Positions 25,237-34,384 of a stretch of DNA of 64,000 nt are shown in pieces. Source of the stretch: Prauserella muralis (GTDB lineage: Bacteria; Actinomycetota; Actinomycetes; Mycobacteriales; Pseudonocardiaceae). Positions within the stretch are counted from its first letter, which is position 1, and every line of letters begins with the position of its first letter. The DNA lies in NCBI RefSeq assembly GCF_003202285.1, contig NZ_MASW01000001.1, positions 1,054,001 to 1,118,000 on the forward strand, written 5' to 3'. A model generated the notes under the pieces. The model saw nothing but the letters and a program-made list of their open reading frames with translations, did not search any database and was not told where the DNA came from. A program made the position numbers and the translations under genes.

Positions 25237-26169
25237 ATGACCCTGGAATTGTCCGATCGTTTCACCCTGCGCAAGGCACGGACGCCCGCCGACGGCATCC
25301 TGGAGGGACCGAGGCTGCTGCGGCGGCTGCCGGAGGGCGTCGAGGCCCGGCCGTACGAGCTGTTCACGGTGCGACCGCTCGGCCGCGTGATCGGTGCCGA
25401 GATCGAGGGCGTGCACCTCGGCGAGCCGCTGACCCCGGAGCTGCGTGCCGAGCTCAACCGCGCGCTGCTGGAGTGGAAGGTGCTGTTCTTCCGCGACCAG
25501 GACATCACCCCCGCCCAGCAGCGTGCCTTCGCGCGCCACTGGGGTGAGCTGGAGACCAACCCGTTCATCCCGACCGGTGACAGCGACGAGGTCACCCGGT
25601 TCGCCCGGGACGGCTCGATGCCGGCGTTCGAGAACATCTGGCACGTCGACGTCACCTTCCGGCCGAACCCGGCACTGGGCTCGGTACTGCGGCTGGTAGA
25701 GGTGCCGCCGGTGGGCGGCGACACGATGTGGGCGGACATGGCCGCCGCCTACGACAACCTGCCCGGCGACGTGAAGGCCCGCATCGAGGGGCTGCGCGCG
25801 GTGCACGACTACATCCCCGGCTTCGACCGGTTCTCCGACCCGGAGCTGCTGGCCCGGTGGCAGGAGCAGTTCCCGCCGGTGGAGCACCCCGTGGTGCGCA
25901 CGCACCCGGAGACGGGCCGCAAGACGCTGTTCGTGAACCAGGCGTTCACCACGCACATCGTCGGCATGGACCGCGCCGAGAGCGACCGGCTGCTGCACTA
26001 CCTGTTCACGCAGGCCCACGTGCCCGAGTACCAGGTGCGCTTCCGCTGGACCCCCAATGCGGTGGCGTTCTGGGACAACCGGGCCACGCAGCACTACGCG
26101 GTGAACGACTACGCGCCGCATCCGCGGGTGGCCGAGCGCGTGGCCATCGCGGGCGACCGGCCGTACTGA
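25237..26169 (+). CDS. TauD/TfdA-family Fe(II)/2-oxoglutarate dioxygenase
   Basis: 310 residues. The jelly-roll core shows VIGAEIEGVHLGEPL, VLFFRDQDITPAQQRAFARHWG, then NIWHVDVTF with the iron-binding His and Asp, PPVGGDTMWADM, and near the end WDNRATQHYAVNDY with the distal His, followed by RVAERVAIAGDRP with the oxoglutarate-binding Arg. Such enzymes hydroxylate sulfonates, sulfates or other small acids; the substrate is not evident. GGAA six bases before the ATG. No sulfonate transporter is adjacent. Confidence 0.92.
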   Translation: MTLELSDRFTLRKARTPADGILEGPRLLRRLPEGVEARPYELFTVRPLGRVIGAEIEGVHLGEPLTPELRAELNRALLEWKVLFFRDQDITPAQQRAFARHWGELETNPFIPTGDSDEVTRFARDGSMPAFENIWHVDVTFRPNPALGSVLRLVEVPPVGGDTMWADMAAAYDNLPGDVKARIEGLRAVHDYIPGFDRFSDPELLARWQEQFPPVEHPVVRTHPETGRKTLFVNQAFTTHIVGMDRAESDRLLHYLFTQAHVPEYQVRFRWTPNAVAFWDNRATQHYAVNDYAPHPRVAERVAIAGDRPY

Positions 26170-26183
26170 TCCGCCGGCGTGAC

Positions 26184-26210
26184 GGGGGCCTCCGGCGCGC
26201 GGAGGCCCCC
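26184..26210. terminator. Strong hairpin between convergent genes
   Basis: GGGGGCCTCCG (26184-26194) pairs perfectly with CGGAGGCCCCC (26200-26210) around a five-base loop. It sits between the TauD stop and the convergent DUF6474 gene; no T-run, but suited to bidirectional termination in a high-GC genome. Confidence 0.65.
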
Positions 26211-26230
26211 GCACCGGCGGCCTTGGGACC

Positions 26231-26722
26231 TCACGCGTTGTCGACGCCGAGGCGGTGCAGCAGGTCGGTCTCGATGCGGTCGAGTTCGGCCGACACCGCC
26301 TTGTGCGCGGCCTTGCGCCGCGACGACGGCATCCGCTCGGCCGCCCGCACCGAGGCGGTGAGCTGTTCGAGGGTGCCCTGGGAACGCTCGGCGAAGCCGA
26401 GGTCGTCGTCGCCTGCCTTCGGTGAGCGGCGCAGCTCGGCGAGCCCGTCGGAGGCGCCCGCGATGCGTGCCAGCAGCGCCCCGCCGCGGCCGGTGAACTC
26501 GGACAGCTGCTCGACGTTCACGCCCATCCTGCGCGCCTGGTAGCGGTCGTAGGCGTCCCGCGCCACGCCCGCCGCGCGCACCGCGAGAGGGGCGAGCACG
26601 GGCACCGCCGCCGGGACGATGATCTTGGCCACGCGGACGGCGTTGCGGGCCTTCTTCGGCGTCAGTCCCGGCTCGTGTTCGGCCGTCTCCGCCGTGGCCG
26701 CCCTGTCCGCTTTGCGCCCCAT
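26231..26722 (-). CDS. DUF6474 family protein
   Basis: 163 residues, charged N-terminus, one hydrophobic stretch (VAKIIVPAAVPVLAPLAVRAAGVARDAYDRY) and helical remainder (LSEFTGRGGALLARIAGASDGL, TLEQLTASVRAAERMPSSRRKA). This agrees with the actinobacterial family DUF6474, whose function is unknown. It may be a peripheral or single-pass membrane protein. GGAGG lies 13 bases before the ATG. Confidence 0.75.
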   Translation of the reverse strand: MGRKADRAATAETAEHEPGLTPKKARNAVRVAKIIVPAAVPVLAPLAVRAAGVARDAYDRYQARRMGVNVEQLSEFTGRGGALLARIAGASDGLAELRRSPKAGDDDLGFAERSQGTLEQLTASVRAAERMPSSRRKAAHKAVSAELDRIETDLLHRLGVDNA

Positions 26723-26828
26723 CGCCGTTGTTCACCTCCGCGTTTCGACTGATCGGCGTTGAACTTACGCCTCGCTCGCGCGGCGGGCACGTCGGCTCGG
26801 TGTCGGTGCCTTCTCATACAGTGAACGC

Positions 26829-28466
26829 ATGGCGAACGAGGTGCTGTTGGACGCGGCTGTGGTGACCCGCTGCCGCAGGCGTGTGCACCTCGACCACGAT
26901 CCGGCGATGCGCGACGCGCCGCACGCGCCGCCGGATCCGGCCGCCGAGCAGCGCATCGCCGACGCGGCCGCGCATCGTGCGGAGGTCGCGCGGCGGCTGA
27001 GGGCCGAGATCGGCGGCTCGTGGGCCGTGATCCCTCCCGAGCTGCCCTTCGCCGACCGGGAGGGGCTCACCACGACGGCGCTGGAGGAGGGCGTGGCGTT
27101 CGTCTCCGGCGCCGTGCTGCCGACCGACCGGGAGCACGGGCGGCGCGGGGGCGCCGAACTCCTCGTCCGCGCGGGCGGGGGCTACGTGCCGGTGCTCGTG
27201 GTGCGGCACCGCATCACCGATCCCGGCGAGGGCGCGCGCACGACACCGCTGACGGTGCTCGACCCTCGGCGCGCCGCCGCCGACCCGGAGCGCAAGGTCC
27301 GCTCGCACCCGCGCGACCAGTTGCGGCTGGCGCACCTGTGGCGGCTGCTGCAGGCGGCGGGCATGGCGAGGCCGGGCACTCCGATCGGCGGGGTCATCGG
27401 CCTCGACGTCGACGTCGTGCTGTGGCACGACCTCGCGGCGGGGACCTGGCAGGGAGGGCGCAGCACGCTCGAGGAGTACGACGAGCGCTTCGCCGACCGG
27501 CTCGCCGTGGCGGGCGCCGCCGCGGGCGGGGGGCCCGCGCTGGCCGAACCGTCGCGCATCCTGGAGTGCAGGCGCTGTCCCTGGTGGCCGGTGTGCGAGG
27601 CGGAGCTGACCCGCACGCGCGACGTCAGCCTGGTGGTGCGCGGCGAGGACGCGATGGAGCTGCGCAGGATCGGCGTCTCCACCGTCGACAAGCTCGCGGC
27701 CCTCGATGCCGCCGACGAGTCGCCGATCCAGTGGACCGGCACCACGTTCGCCGACGCCGTGGCGCTGGCGAGGGCGTGGCTGGCCGACCTCACCGTGGTC
27801 CGCAGGGTGGCCGAGGTGAGCGTGCCCCGTGCCGATGTCGAGGTCGACATCGACATGGAGAGTTTCGGCGACTCGGGGGCCTACCTGTGGGGCTGCCTGC
27901 TCAGCGGCGCCGACATCGGCCTCCAGCGCGGCTACCGGGCGTTCGCGACGTGGGAGCCGCTGCCCACCCCCGACGAGGCGCGCTCCTTCGCCGAGTTCTG
28001 GGCGTGGCTTTCGGACGTGCGGGCGCGCACCGAGGCGGCGGGCCTGACGTTTCGCGCCTACTGCTACAACGCGCTGGCCGAGAACCGCTGGCTGTTCGGT
28101 TCGGTGGAGCGCTTCGGCGGCATGGACGGCGTGCCCTCCCGCGAGGAGGTGCAGGCCTTCGCCGACTCCGAGGAGTGGGTGGACCTCTTCCGCAGCGTGT
28201 CGGAGCAGTTCCTGTGCTCGCACGGCAAGGGGCTCAAGGTGGTCGCGCCGGTGGCCGGGTTCACGTGGCGGGACCCGGAGGCGGGCGGTGAGGCGTCGAT
28301 GCGCTGGTACCGCGAGGCGGTGGGCATGGACGGCGGCGCTCCCGACCCGGCGCAGCGTGAGCGGCTGCTGCGCTACAACGAGGACGACGTGCTGGCCACC
28401 AGGGCGCTGCGCGAGTGGATGAGCGGGCCCGCCATGCACACGGTGCCGTTCATGGGCGACCTGTAA
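26829..28466 (+). CDS. TM0106-family RecB-like nuclease with RNase H-like domain
   Basis: 545 residues. The N-terminus LLDAAVVTRCRRRVHLDHDP is typical of the TM0106/RecB-like family (PD-(D/E)XK fold, Cys cluster CRRCPWWPVC near residue 240, probably Fe-S). A middle helix-hairpin-like part follows (LRRIGVSTVDKLAALDA). The C-terminal third is a DEDD exonuclease-like domain: VEVDIDMESFGDSGAYLWG, and at the end RLLRYNEDDVLATRALREWM, the acidic DEDD/RNaseH_2 residues. It probably acts in DNA processing; no CRISPR array or Cas genes accompany it. Confidence 0.85.
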   Translation: MANEVLLDAAVVTRCRRRVHLDHDPAMRDAPHAPPDPAAEQRIADAAAHRAEVARRLRAEIGGSWAVIPPELPFADREGLTTTALEEGVAFVSGAVLPTDREHGRRGGAELLVRAGGGYVPVLVVRHRITDPGEGARTTPLTVLDPRRAAADPERKVRSHPRDQLRLAHLWRLLQAAGMARPGTPIGGVIGLDVDVVLWHDLAAGTWQGGRSTLEEYDERFADRLAVAGAAAGGGPALAEPSRILECRRCPWWPVCEAELTRTRDVSLVVRGEDAMELRRIGVSTVDKLAALDAADESPIQWTGTTFADAVALARAWLADLTVVRRVAEVSVPRADVEVDIDMESFGDSGAYLWGCLLSGADIGLQRGYRAFATWEPLPTPDEARSFAEFWAWLSDVRARTEAAGLTFRAYCYNALAENRWLFGSVERFGGMDGVPSREEVQAFADSEEWVDLFRSVSEQFLCSHGKGLKVVAPVAGFTWRDPEAGGEASMRWYREAVGMDGGAPDPAQRERLLRYNEDDVLATRALREWMSGPAMHTVPFMGDL

Positions 28467-28500
28467 CGCATGCCTGGTCCGGGCCCGCTCGGGGTGACCG

Positions 28501-29259
28501 CTACCGGGGGGCCATGCGCAGGGAACCGTCGAGCCGGATCACGTCGCCGTTGAGGTAGTCGTGCTCGACGATGTCGACGGCCAGCTGGGCGTACTCGTCG
28601 GGGCGGCCGAGGCGCTTCGGGAAGGGCACCCCGGCGGCGAGACCGGCGCGGAAGTCGTCGCTGACCGTCGCCAGCATCGGGGTGTCGATGATGCCGGGTG
28701 CGATCGTCATCACGCGGATGCCGTGGGAGGCGAGGTCACGGGCGGCGGGCAGGGTGAGGCCGACGATCCCGCCTTTCGACGCCGAGTAGGCGACCTGGCC
28801 GATCTGGCCGTCGAACGCGGCGACGGACGCCGTGTTGATCATGACGCCGCGCTGGTCGTCGGCGAGGGGCTCGACCTTGGCCATGGCCTCGGCGGCGACG
28901 GTCATCACGTTGAAGCTGCCGATGAGGTTGACCTCCACCACCTTGCGGAACAGGTCGAGGTCGTGGGGCCCGCGCTTGGACAGGATGCGCGCCGAGGGGC
29001 CGATGCCCGCGCAGTTCACGACGATGCGCAGCGGTACACCCGCGCTCGCCGCCTCGCCGACAGCGCGGCGCACCTGCTCCGGGTCCGTCACGTCGGCCTC
29101 GACATAGGTCACGCCGTCGACCTTCGGCGCCTTCTCGATGGAGGAGGCGAGGTCGAGCGCGAACACCCGGGCGCCCTTGGCCGCGAGCGCCTGCGCCGTC
29201 GCGCCGCCCAGCCCGGAGGCGCCACCGGTGACGATGGCCGCTGTGTCGGAAATCTGCAT
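28501..29259 (-). CDS. SDR-family 3-hydroxyacyl-CoA dehydrogenase-like oxidoreductase
   Basis: 252 residues. AAIVTGGASGLGGATAQALA is the TGxxxGxG cofactor loop; then NCAGI, VNLIGSFNV and INTASVAAFDGQIGQVAYSASK with the Ser, Tyr and Lys catalytic residues. The subgroup with FDGQIGQVAYSASKGGI and the final PRRLGRPDEYA-like segment is HSD10-type, which oxidises 3-hydroxyacyl-CoA with NAD in fatty-acid or isoleucine breakdown. Single gene, convergent with the nuclease gene and divergent from UDP-glucose dehydrogenase. Confidence 0.9.
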   Translation of the reverse strand: MQISDTAAIVTGGASGLGGATAQALAAKGARVFALDLASSIEKAPKVDGVTYVEADVTDPEQVRRAVGEAASAGVPLRIVVNCAGIGPSARILSKRGPHDLDLFRKVVEVNLIGSFNVMTVAAEAMAKVEPLADDQRGVMINTASVAAFDGQIGQVAYSASKGGIVGLTLPAARDLASHGIRVMTIAPGIIDTPMLATVSDDFRAGLAAGVPFPKRLGRPDEYAQLAVDIVEHDYLNGDVIRLDGSLRMAPR

Positions 29260-29402
29260 GGTCGTCCTTTCTCACGTGCCGAAACCCCTCACAGGTTAAC
29301 GCTCGTTCGCGCCGGGTGGGCTCGTGAATCGTTGACGAATAGCCGTCTGCTGGTTCCCTCCGCGTTCGCTCGCAGGTCAACTGCGACTGTGACCGTCGGT
29401 AC

Positions 29403-30725
29403 ATGAGCGCAGCTCGAACCGTCGCAGCTCGGATTGTCGTCGTCGGAACCGGCTACGTGGGACTCACCACCGGCGCCTGCCTCGCCAGCCTCGGACATCA
29501 CGTCACCTGCGTCGACGTGGACGCCGCGAAGGTCGCCCGCCTGGCCGCGGGCCGTGTCGACATCATGGAACCCGGTCTGGCCGAGCTGGTCGGCCGCGGT
29601 CTGACGAAGGGAAACCTGGCGTTCGTGGGTGGCGCGCGCGACGCCGTGCGCGACGCCGCGGCGGTTTTTCTCTGCGTGCCGACGCCCATGGGCGCGGGCG
29701 GCGCCGCGGACCTGCGGGCCGTGGAGGTGGTGGTCGCCGAGATCGGCGACGCGCTGCCGTCCGGGTGCGCGCTGGTCACCAAGTCGACCGTGCCGGTGGG
29801 CACCGCCCGCCGCATCGGCGAACTCCTCGGCCGGGACGACGTGCCCGTGGTGTCCAACCCGGAGTTCCTGCGGGAGGGCACCGCGGTGGAGGACTTCCTC
29901 GGCCCGGAGCGGATCGTCGTGGGTTCCGACACACCGGGCGCCGCCGAGCGGGTCGCGGACCTCTACCGGGCACTCGGCGCGCCGTCCGTGGTCACCGACG
30001 CGGCCAGCGCCGAACTGGTCAAGTACGCCGCCAACTGCTTCCTCGCGATGAAGCTCTCCTACGTCAACGCCATCGCCGAACTGTGCGAGCGGCTCGGCGC
30101 CGACATCGACGCGGTCACCGAGGGGATGGGTCACGACCGGCGCATCGGCCGGTCGTTCCTCAAGCCAGGACCCGGCTGGGGCGGGTCGTGCCTGCCCAAG
30201 GACACCAGCGCACTGCTGCGCATCGCCGAGTCGGTGCGCTACGACTTCGGGCTGCTCGCCGCGGCGGTGGACGAGAACATCGCCCAGCGCGACCGGATCA
30301 TCGCCCGCATCGCGGGCGCCGCGGGCGGCGACCTCGCCGGGGCGCGGATCGGGCTGCTCGGGCTGGCGTTCAAGGCGGGCACCGACGACCTGCGTGACTC
30401 GCCCGCCCTGTCCGTGGCGTCGGTGCTGTGCGCGCACGGTGCCGAGATCACCGCATACGACCCCGCGGTGGCGGGGGACCTGCCCGGCATGACCGTGGCC
30501 GACAACGCCTACCGCGTGGCGAAGGGCGCCGACGTTGTGGTCGTGCTCACCGAGTGGCCGGAGTTCCGCCGCCTCGACTGGCACTATCTCGCCGCGCTGA
30601 TGCGGGGCGACGCCGTCGTGGACACCCGCAACCTGCTGGAACCCGGCGTCGTGCTCGACGCGGGACTGAGCTGGCAGGGCATCGGCAGGCCCCGGCGCGC
30701 GGTGAGCGCCACTTCAGTTAGTTGA
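29403..30725 (+). CDS. ugd: UDP-glucose 6-dehydrogenase
   Basis: 440 residues. The NAD-binding start RIVVVGTGYVGLTTGACLASLGHHV, STVPVGTARRIGELL, SNPEFLREGTAVEDF and the catalytic loop GPGWGGSCLPKDTSALL with Cys263 are all present. A C-terminal UDP-binding domain has IGLLGLAFKAGTDDLRDSPA and VVVLTEWPEFRRLDW. It converts UDP-glucose to UDP-glucuronate for polysaccharide or glycolipid synthesis. No glucuronosyltransferase lies next to it, but the envelope block from 39.5 kb is a possible user. Confidence 0.95.
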   Translation: MSAARTVAARIVVVGTGYVGLTTGACLASLGHHVTCVDVDAAKVARLAAGRVDIMEPGLAELVGRGLTKGNLAFVGGARDAVRDAAAVFLCVPTPMGAGGAADLRAVEVVVAEIGDALPSGCALVTKSTVPVGTARRIGELLGRDDVPVVSNPEFLREGTAVEDFLGPERIVVGSDTPGAAERVADLYRALGAPSVVTDAASAELVKYAANCFLAMKLSYVNAIAELCERLGADIDAVTEGMGHDRRIGRSFLKPGPGWGGSCLPKDTSALLRIAESVRYDFGLLAAAVDENIAQRDRIIARIAGAAGGDLAGARIGLLGLAFKAGTDDLRDSPALSVASVLCAHGAEITAYDPAVAGDLPGMTVADNAYRVAKGADVVVVLTEWPEFRRLDWHYLAALMRGDAVVDTRNLLEPGVVLDAGLSWQGIGRPRRAVSATSVS

Positions 30726-30758
30726 GCGAACAAAGCGTTCACCCGTAGGGTTCTGGTC

Positions 30759-32540
30759 GTGTTCACGACTCGACCGGAGCTCGCCGGCACGCACGGGATG
30801 GTGGCGTCGACCCACTGGCTGGCCTCGGCCGCAGGCATGGCCGTGCTCGAGGACGGCGGCAACGCCTTCGACGCGGCGGTCGCCGCCGGGTTCGTGCTGC
30901 AGGTCGCCGAGCCACACCTCAACGGACCCGGTGGGCAGGTGCCCGCCCTCTTCGTGACCGCCACCGACCGCACGCCGCGGGTGCTGTGCGGCCAGGGAGT
31001 CTCGCCCGCCGCGGCGACGCCCGCGCACTTCGCCGACCTCGGGCTCGACCTGATCCCCGGCAGCGGGCTGCTCGCCGCCACCGTGCCCGGAGCGTGGGAC
31101 GCCTGGTTGCTGCTGTTGCGCGACCACGGCACCAAGAGCCTGCGCGACGTGCTGTCGTATGCGATCTCCTACGCCTGGAACGGCATCCCGGTGGTCTGCC
31201 GCATCACGGAGACGATCGACACCGTCGCCGAGCTGTTCGCCCGCCACTGGCCCACGTCGGCGGAGCTGTGGCTGCCCGACGGCGAGGCACCCGTGCCCGG
31301 TTCGCTGCACCGCAACCGGACGCTCGCCCGCACCTGGCAGCGGCTGCTCGGCGAGGCCGAGCACGTCACCGGCAGGGAGGCGCAGATCGACGCGGCCAGG
31401 CGGGCGTGGTCGCACGGCTTCGTCGCCGAGGCGGTGGACGCCTTCAGCCGCACCGCCTTCCGCGACGACTCCGGCCGCGACCACGCGGGCCTGCTCACCG
31501 CCGACGACCTGGCGAGCTGGGAGGCCTCCTACGAGGACGCGCTGCTCACCGACTTCGGCGAGTGGAGCCTCGTCAAGTGCGGTGGCTGGACGCAGGGGCC
31601 CGTGCTGGCGCAGCAGCTGCGGTTGCTGGAGGGCTTCCGCGACGAGCTGTCCTATGTCGACGGTGTGCCGACGGCACGCACCGTGCACCTGGCCACCGAG
31701 TGCGCCAAGCTCGCCTTCGCCGACCGCGAGGCCTACTACGGCGACAGCGCCGACACCGGCATCGCCCTGGAGTGGCTGCTGTCGCGCGAGTACGCCGAGC
31801 AGCGCCGCGCCCTCGTCGGCGAGCAGGCCGGCGACGAACTGCGGCCGGGAGGCCCGGACCCGCGGCTGCCGAAGATCCTCGCCGAGACCCGCGGCAGGCA
31901 GGCGGGCACCGGCGCGCTGGGCGAACCGACCGTGGGCCCCGAGGGCCAGACCCGCGGCGACACCGTGCACATCGACGTCGTGGACGCCGACGGCAACATG
32001 GTGTCGGCGACGCCCTCCGGAGGCTGGCTGCAGTCGTCGCCGACCATCCCCGAGCTGGGCTTCTGCCTGGACTCCCGCGCGCAGATGTTCTGGCTGGAGG
32101 AGGGCCTGCCGAACTCGCTGGCGCCACGCAAGCGGCCCCGCATCACCCTGTCGCCGTCGATGGCACTGCGCGACGGGGAGCCGGTGATCGCGTTCGGCAC
32201 GCCCGGCGGCGACCAGCAGGACCAGTGGCAGCTGTGCTTCTGGCTCGCGCACACGCACGGCGGCCTGAACCTGCAGGAGTCGATCGACGCGCCCGCCTGG
32301 CACACCACGGCGTTCCCGAGTTCCTTCTACCCGCGCGCGTGGACGCCGCGCGAGCTGGTGGTGGAGTCGCGGATCGGGCAGGCCGCCATCGCGGAGCTGC
32401 GCGAGCGCGGGCACGCCGTGGTGGACGGCGGCCCGTGGACGCTCGGCAGGCTGTCGGCCGTGTCGCGGGACCCGGCCACCGGCATCCTGCGCGCCGCCGC
32501 CAACGCCAGGGGCATGCAGGGCTACGCCGTCGGCCGGTAG
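30759..32540 (+). CDS. Gamma-glutamyltransferase family protein
   Basis: 593 residues from GTG. HGMVASTHWLASAAGMAVLEDGGNAFDAAVAAG is the usual opening. The nucleophile Thr402 lies in RGDTVHIDVVDADGNMVSATPSGGW, where the precursor would cleave itself into two subunits. TPGGDQQDQWQ replaces the usual small-subunit glycine loop, as in the acylase-like branch. No signal peptide is seen, so it is likely cytosolic, unlike classic GGT. Could be a gamma-glutamyl hydrolase or cephalosporin-acylase-like enzyme. Its last 19 bases overlap the convergent SnoaL gene. Confidence 0.88.
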   Translation: MFTTRPELAGTHGMVASTHWLASAAGMAVLEDGGNAFDAAVAAGFVLQVAEPHLNGPGGQVPALFVTATDRTPRVLCGQGVSPAAATPAHFADLGLDLIPGSGLLAATVPGAWDAWLLLLRDHGTKSLRDVLSYAISYAWNGIPVVCRITETIDTVAELFARHWPTSAELWLPDGEAPVPGSLHRNRTLARTWQRLLGEAEHVTGREAQIDAARRAWSHGFVAEAVDAFSRTAFRDDSGRDHAGLLTADDLASWEASYEDALLTDFGEWSLVKCGGWTQGPVLAQQLRLLEGFRDELSYVDGVPTARTVHLATECAKLAFADREAYYGDSADTGIALEWLLSREYAEQRRALVGEQAGDELRPGGPDPRLPKILAETRGRQAGTGALGEPTVGPEGQTRGDTVHIDVVDADGNMVSATPSGGWLQSSPTIPELGFCLDSRAQMFWLEEGLPNSLAPRKRPRITLSPSMALRDGEPVIAFGTPGGDQQDQWQLCFWLAHTHGGLNLQESIDAPAWHTTAFPSSFYPRAWTPRELVVESRIGQAAIAELRERGHAVVDGGPWTLGRLSAVSRDPATGILRAAANARGMQGYAVGR

Positions 32541-32899
32541 GGGTCCTCGGCGATCACCCAGTACTCGGTGAACCGGCCGTCGGCGTGCCGCAGCAGGTCG
32601 TGGCCGTGGAAGGTCACCGGCGTGCCGTCGTGGCGGCCGTGGGCGGCCCAGCGCGCGGCGATCAGGTCACCGTCGCCGACCGGGCCGAGGGCCACCTCGA
32701 ACCGCAGTTCGTCGAATAGCTCCCGGCCCTGCCGGATGACGGCGGCCAGCTGGCCGGGCCCGCGCACCAGTGCGGGCCTGCCGGGCCAGTTGCCGACGAA
32801 GTCCCCGGCCACCACGCCCTCGGCCAGCCGTTCCAGCCGGTCGAGCTCGCCGTTCCACAGCTCGTGCAGCCAGCGGTCGTACAGCTCACGCGCCGTCAC
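32522..32899 (-). CDS. SnoaL-like / nuclear transport factor 2 fold protein
   Basis: 125 residues: LYDRWLHELWNGELDRLERLA, then DFVGNWPGRPALVRGPGQLAAVIRQ, ARWAAHGRHDGTPVTFHGHDLLRHADGRFTEYWVIAEDP. This is the single NTF2-like cone fold of SnoaL/ester cyclase relatives. It may hydrolyse, isomerise or simply bind a small ligand. Third gene of a run with the ECF sigma factor and the VOC protein; NTF2-like domains are known as C-terminal parts of some ECF sigma groups, so the neighbour may be functionally linked. Confidence 0.82.
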   Translation of the reverse strand: MTARELYDRWLHELWNGELDRLERLAEGVVAGDFVGNWPGRPALVRGPGQLAAVIRQGRELFDELRFEVALGPVGDGDLIAARWAAHGRHDGTPVTFHGHDLLRHADGRFTEYWVIAEDPYRPTA

Positions 32900-33781
32900 T
32901 CAGGCCTCCCACAGCCAGAACTCGATGCCCTGGTCGTCCACGCAGTCGGCGGTGTGGCCGTAGGGCTCCCGCCTGCGCTCGCGCACCTCGCCGCCGTGGG
33001 CGGTGACCCTGGCGACGGCCGCGTCGAGGTCGTCGACCGCGTACATCAGCTTCCAGCCCGGGTAGGGCTGCCCGCCCCACAGGCCCGCGTCGGGCAGGCC
33101 GCTGCCCTCGATGCGCCACGCCCTCGGCACCGTGCCCTCGGCGAACTGCCAGCCCAGCACGGCACCGTAGAACGCCTTCGCCGCCTCGTCGTCGGGCGCC
33201 GTCACCGTGAAGTAGGCGGCCTCGCCGTGCCGGGGCCGCGGCCTGCCCGCCGACGAGCGCCTCGGCGCCTGGGCGAGCAGCCACCGCTGGCCGAACGGGT
33301 CGCGGATGCGGCCGGTGCGCCCGTGCCCGCTCTCCTCGACCGGGCCCTGCTGCTCGGCGCCCAGCTCCACCGCGAGCGCCACTGCGGCGTCCACGTCGGG
33401 CACCTCCACCCGCACGCTCGGGCCGCCCCGCTCCGCCGGCACATGGTCGATCTCGGGAAACTCCTCGGCCAGCATCAGCACCGAGTCGCCGATGGCCAGC
33501 TCGGCGTGCCCGACGCGGCCGTCGTCCAGCACGATCGGCTCGCCCCTGCGTTCGGCGCCGAACACCGCGACGTAGAAGTCCAACGCTCTGCGGGCGTCGG
33601 ACACCGCGAGGTACGGGGCCAGCGAACGGGTCTCGGCGCGCGCGGGCGCCTCGGTGGTGGTCATGTCGGCTCCTGGGGTCAGGACCGCGGCCCGCAGCGC
33701 GTCGCGCAGTTCCGCCGCGAACGCCGGGTCCGGGTCGGTGGGTTCGTAGGGCATGCGGAGGGCATCGAACGCGTCAGTCAT
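32900..33781 (-). CDS. Two-domain VOC (glyoxalase-like) protein
   Basis: 293 residues; ATG at 33781 has AGGAGGG six bases upstream and overlaps the sigma stop by eight bases. An N-terminal tail of about 55 residues is followed by a VOC domain (LAPYLAVSDARRALDFYVAVFGAERR, GHAELAIGDSVLML, DPFGQRWLLAQ) and a second one (AAYFTVTAPDDEAAKAFYGAVLGW, FAEGTVPRAWRIEG, ADCVDDQGIEFWLWEA). The His/Glu metal sites are only partly kept. Substrate unknown; antibiotic-binding or a signal sensor are options. Confidence 0.85.
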   Translation of the reverse strand: MTDAFDALRMPYEPTDPDPAFAAELRDALRAAVLTPGADMTTTEAPARAETRSLAPYLAVSDARRALDFYVAVFGAERRGEPIVLDDGRVGHAELAIGDSVLMLAEEFPEIDHVPAERGGPSVRVEVPDVDAAVALAVELGAEQQGPVEESGHGRTGRIRDPFGQRWLLAQAPRRSSAGRPRPRHGEAAYFTVTAPDDEAAKAFYGAVLGWQFAEGTVPRAWRIEGSGLPDAGLWGGQPYPGWKLMYAVDDLDAAVARVTAHGGEVRERRREPYGHTADCVDDQGIEFWLWEA

Positions 33782-34310
33782 CGCCACCCTCCTTCTCCCG
33801 GTAGTGCTCCTCGTAGTGGCGGCGGAACGCGGCCCGCGCCCGCACCAGCAGTGCCTCCGTGGCGTGCACCGTCCGCCCGAGGCAGGCGGCCACCTCGGGC
33901 ACGGGCAGCCCGTCGAGGTAGCGCAGCGTCAGGGCCGCGCGGTGTTGCGCGCCGAGCCCGGCGAGCACCTGCCTGGCGAGCAGGGCGTCCAGTTCGGTGT
34001 CCCACGGGTCGAGCTCGCCGGACTCGCTCTCGTGCACCAGGCGCAGCCCCCGCTCCTCGCGTTCTCGCCGGCGCCAGTGGTCGACCAGCTTGTGCCGGGC
34101 GATCCCGACCAGCCAGGCCGTGCTCACCGGCGGTGCACCCGGCTTCCGGCAGGCACCGACAGCGCCGAGAAACGTCTCCGAGGTCAGTTCCTCGGCCAGT
34201 GTGCGATCTCCGCAACGGGACAACAGGTAGCCGTAGACCTCCGGCAACGCCTGCTCGTAGAGGCTGAGCAGCGCGAACGCCGGATCCGGCCGCGTCCGTG
34301 GTTCCGTCAC
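33774..34310 (-). CDS. ECF-type RNA polymerase sigma factor
   Basis: 178 residues. Region 2: LSLYEQALPEVYGYLLSRCGDRTLAEELTSETFLGAV, with WLVGIARHKLVDHWRRRERE. Region 4: LGAQHRAALTLRYLDGLPVPEVAACLGRTVHATEALLVRARAAFRR. No anti-sigma factor is adjacent. The VOC and SnoaL-like genes follow directly and may sense the ligand that controls it. It faces the molybdopterin oxidoreductase gene across 74 bp, so either may be under its control. Confidence 0.92.
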   Translation of the reverse strand: MTEPRTRPDPAFALLSLYEQALPEVYGYLLSRCGDRTLAEELTSETFLGAVGACRKPGAPPVSTAWLVGIARHKLVDHWRRREREERGLRLVHESESGELDPWDTELDALLARQVLAGLGAQHRAALTLRYLDGLPVPEVAACLGRTVHATEALLVRARAAFRRHYEEHYREKEGGDD

Positions 34311-34384
34311 ATCCCCATCGTCGTCCGGCGGCCCCCTTCTCCGACGCCTTCCCGCGAAGTTTTCCCCCCGATACGGTGGGCGCC

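Noticed and set aside
26829-28466. Cas4-like or CRISPR link of the RecB-like nuclease
   Set aside because: No repeats of CRISPR type and no Cas genes in the window; the C-terminal DEDD domain and Cys cluster point to the TM0106 family.
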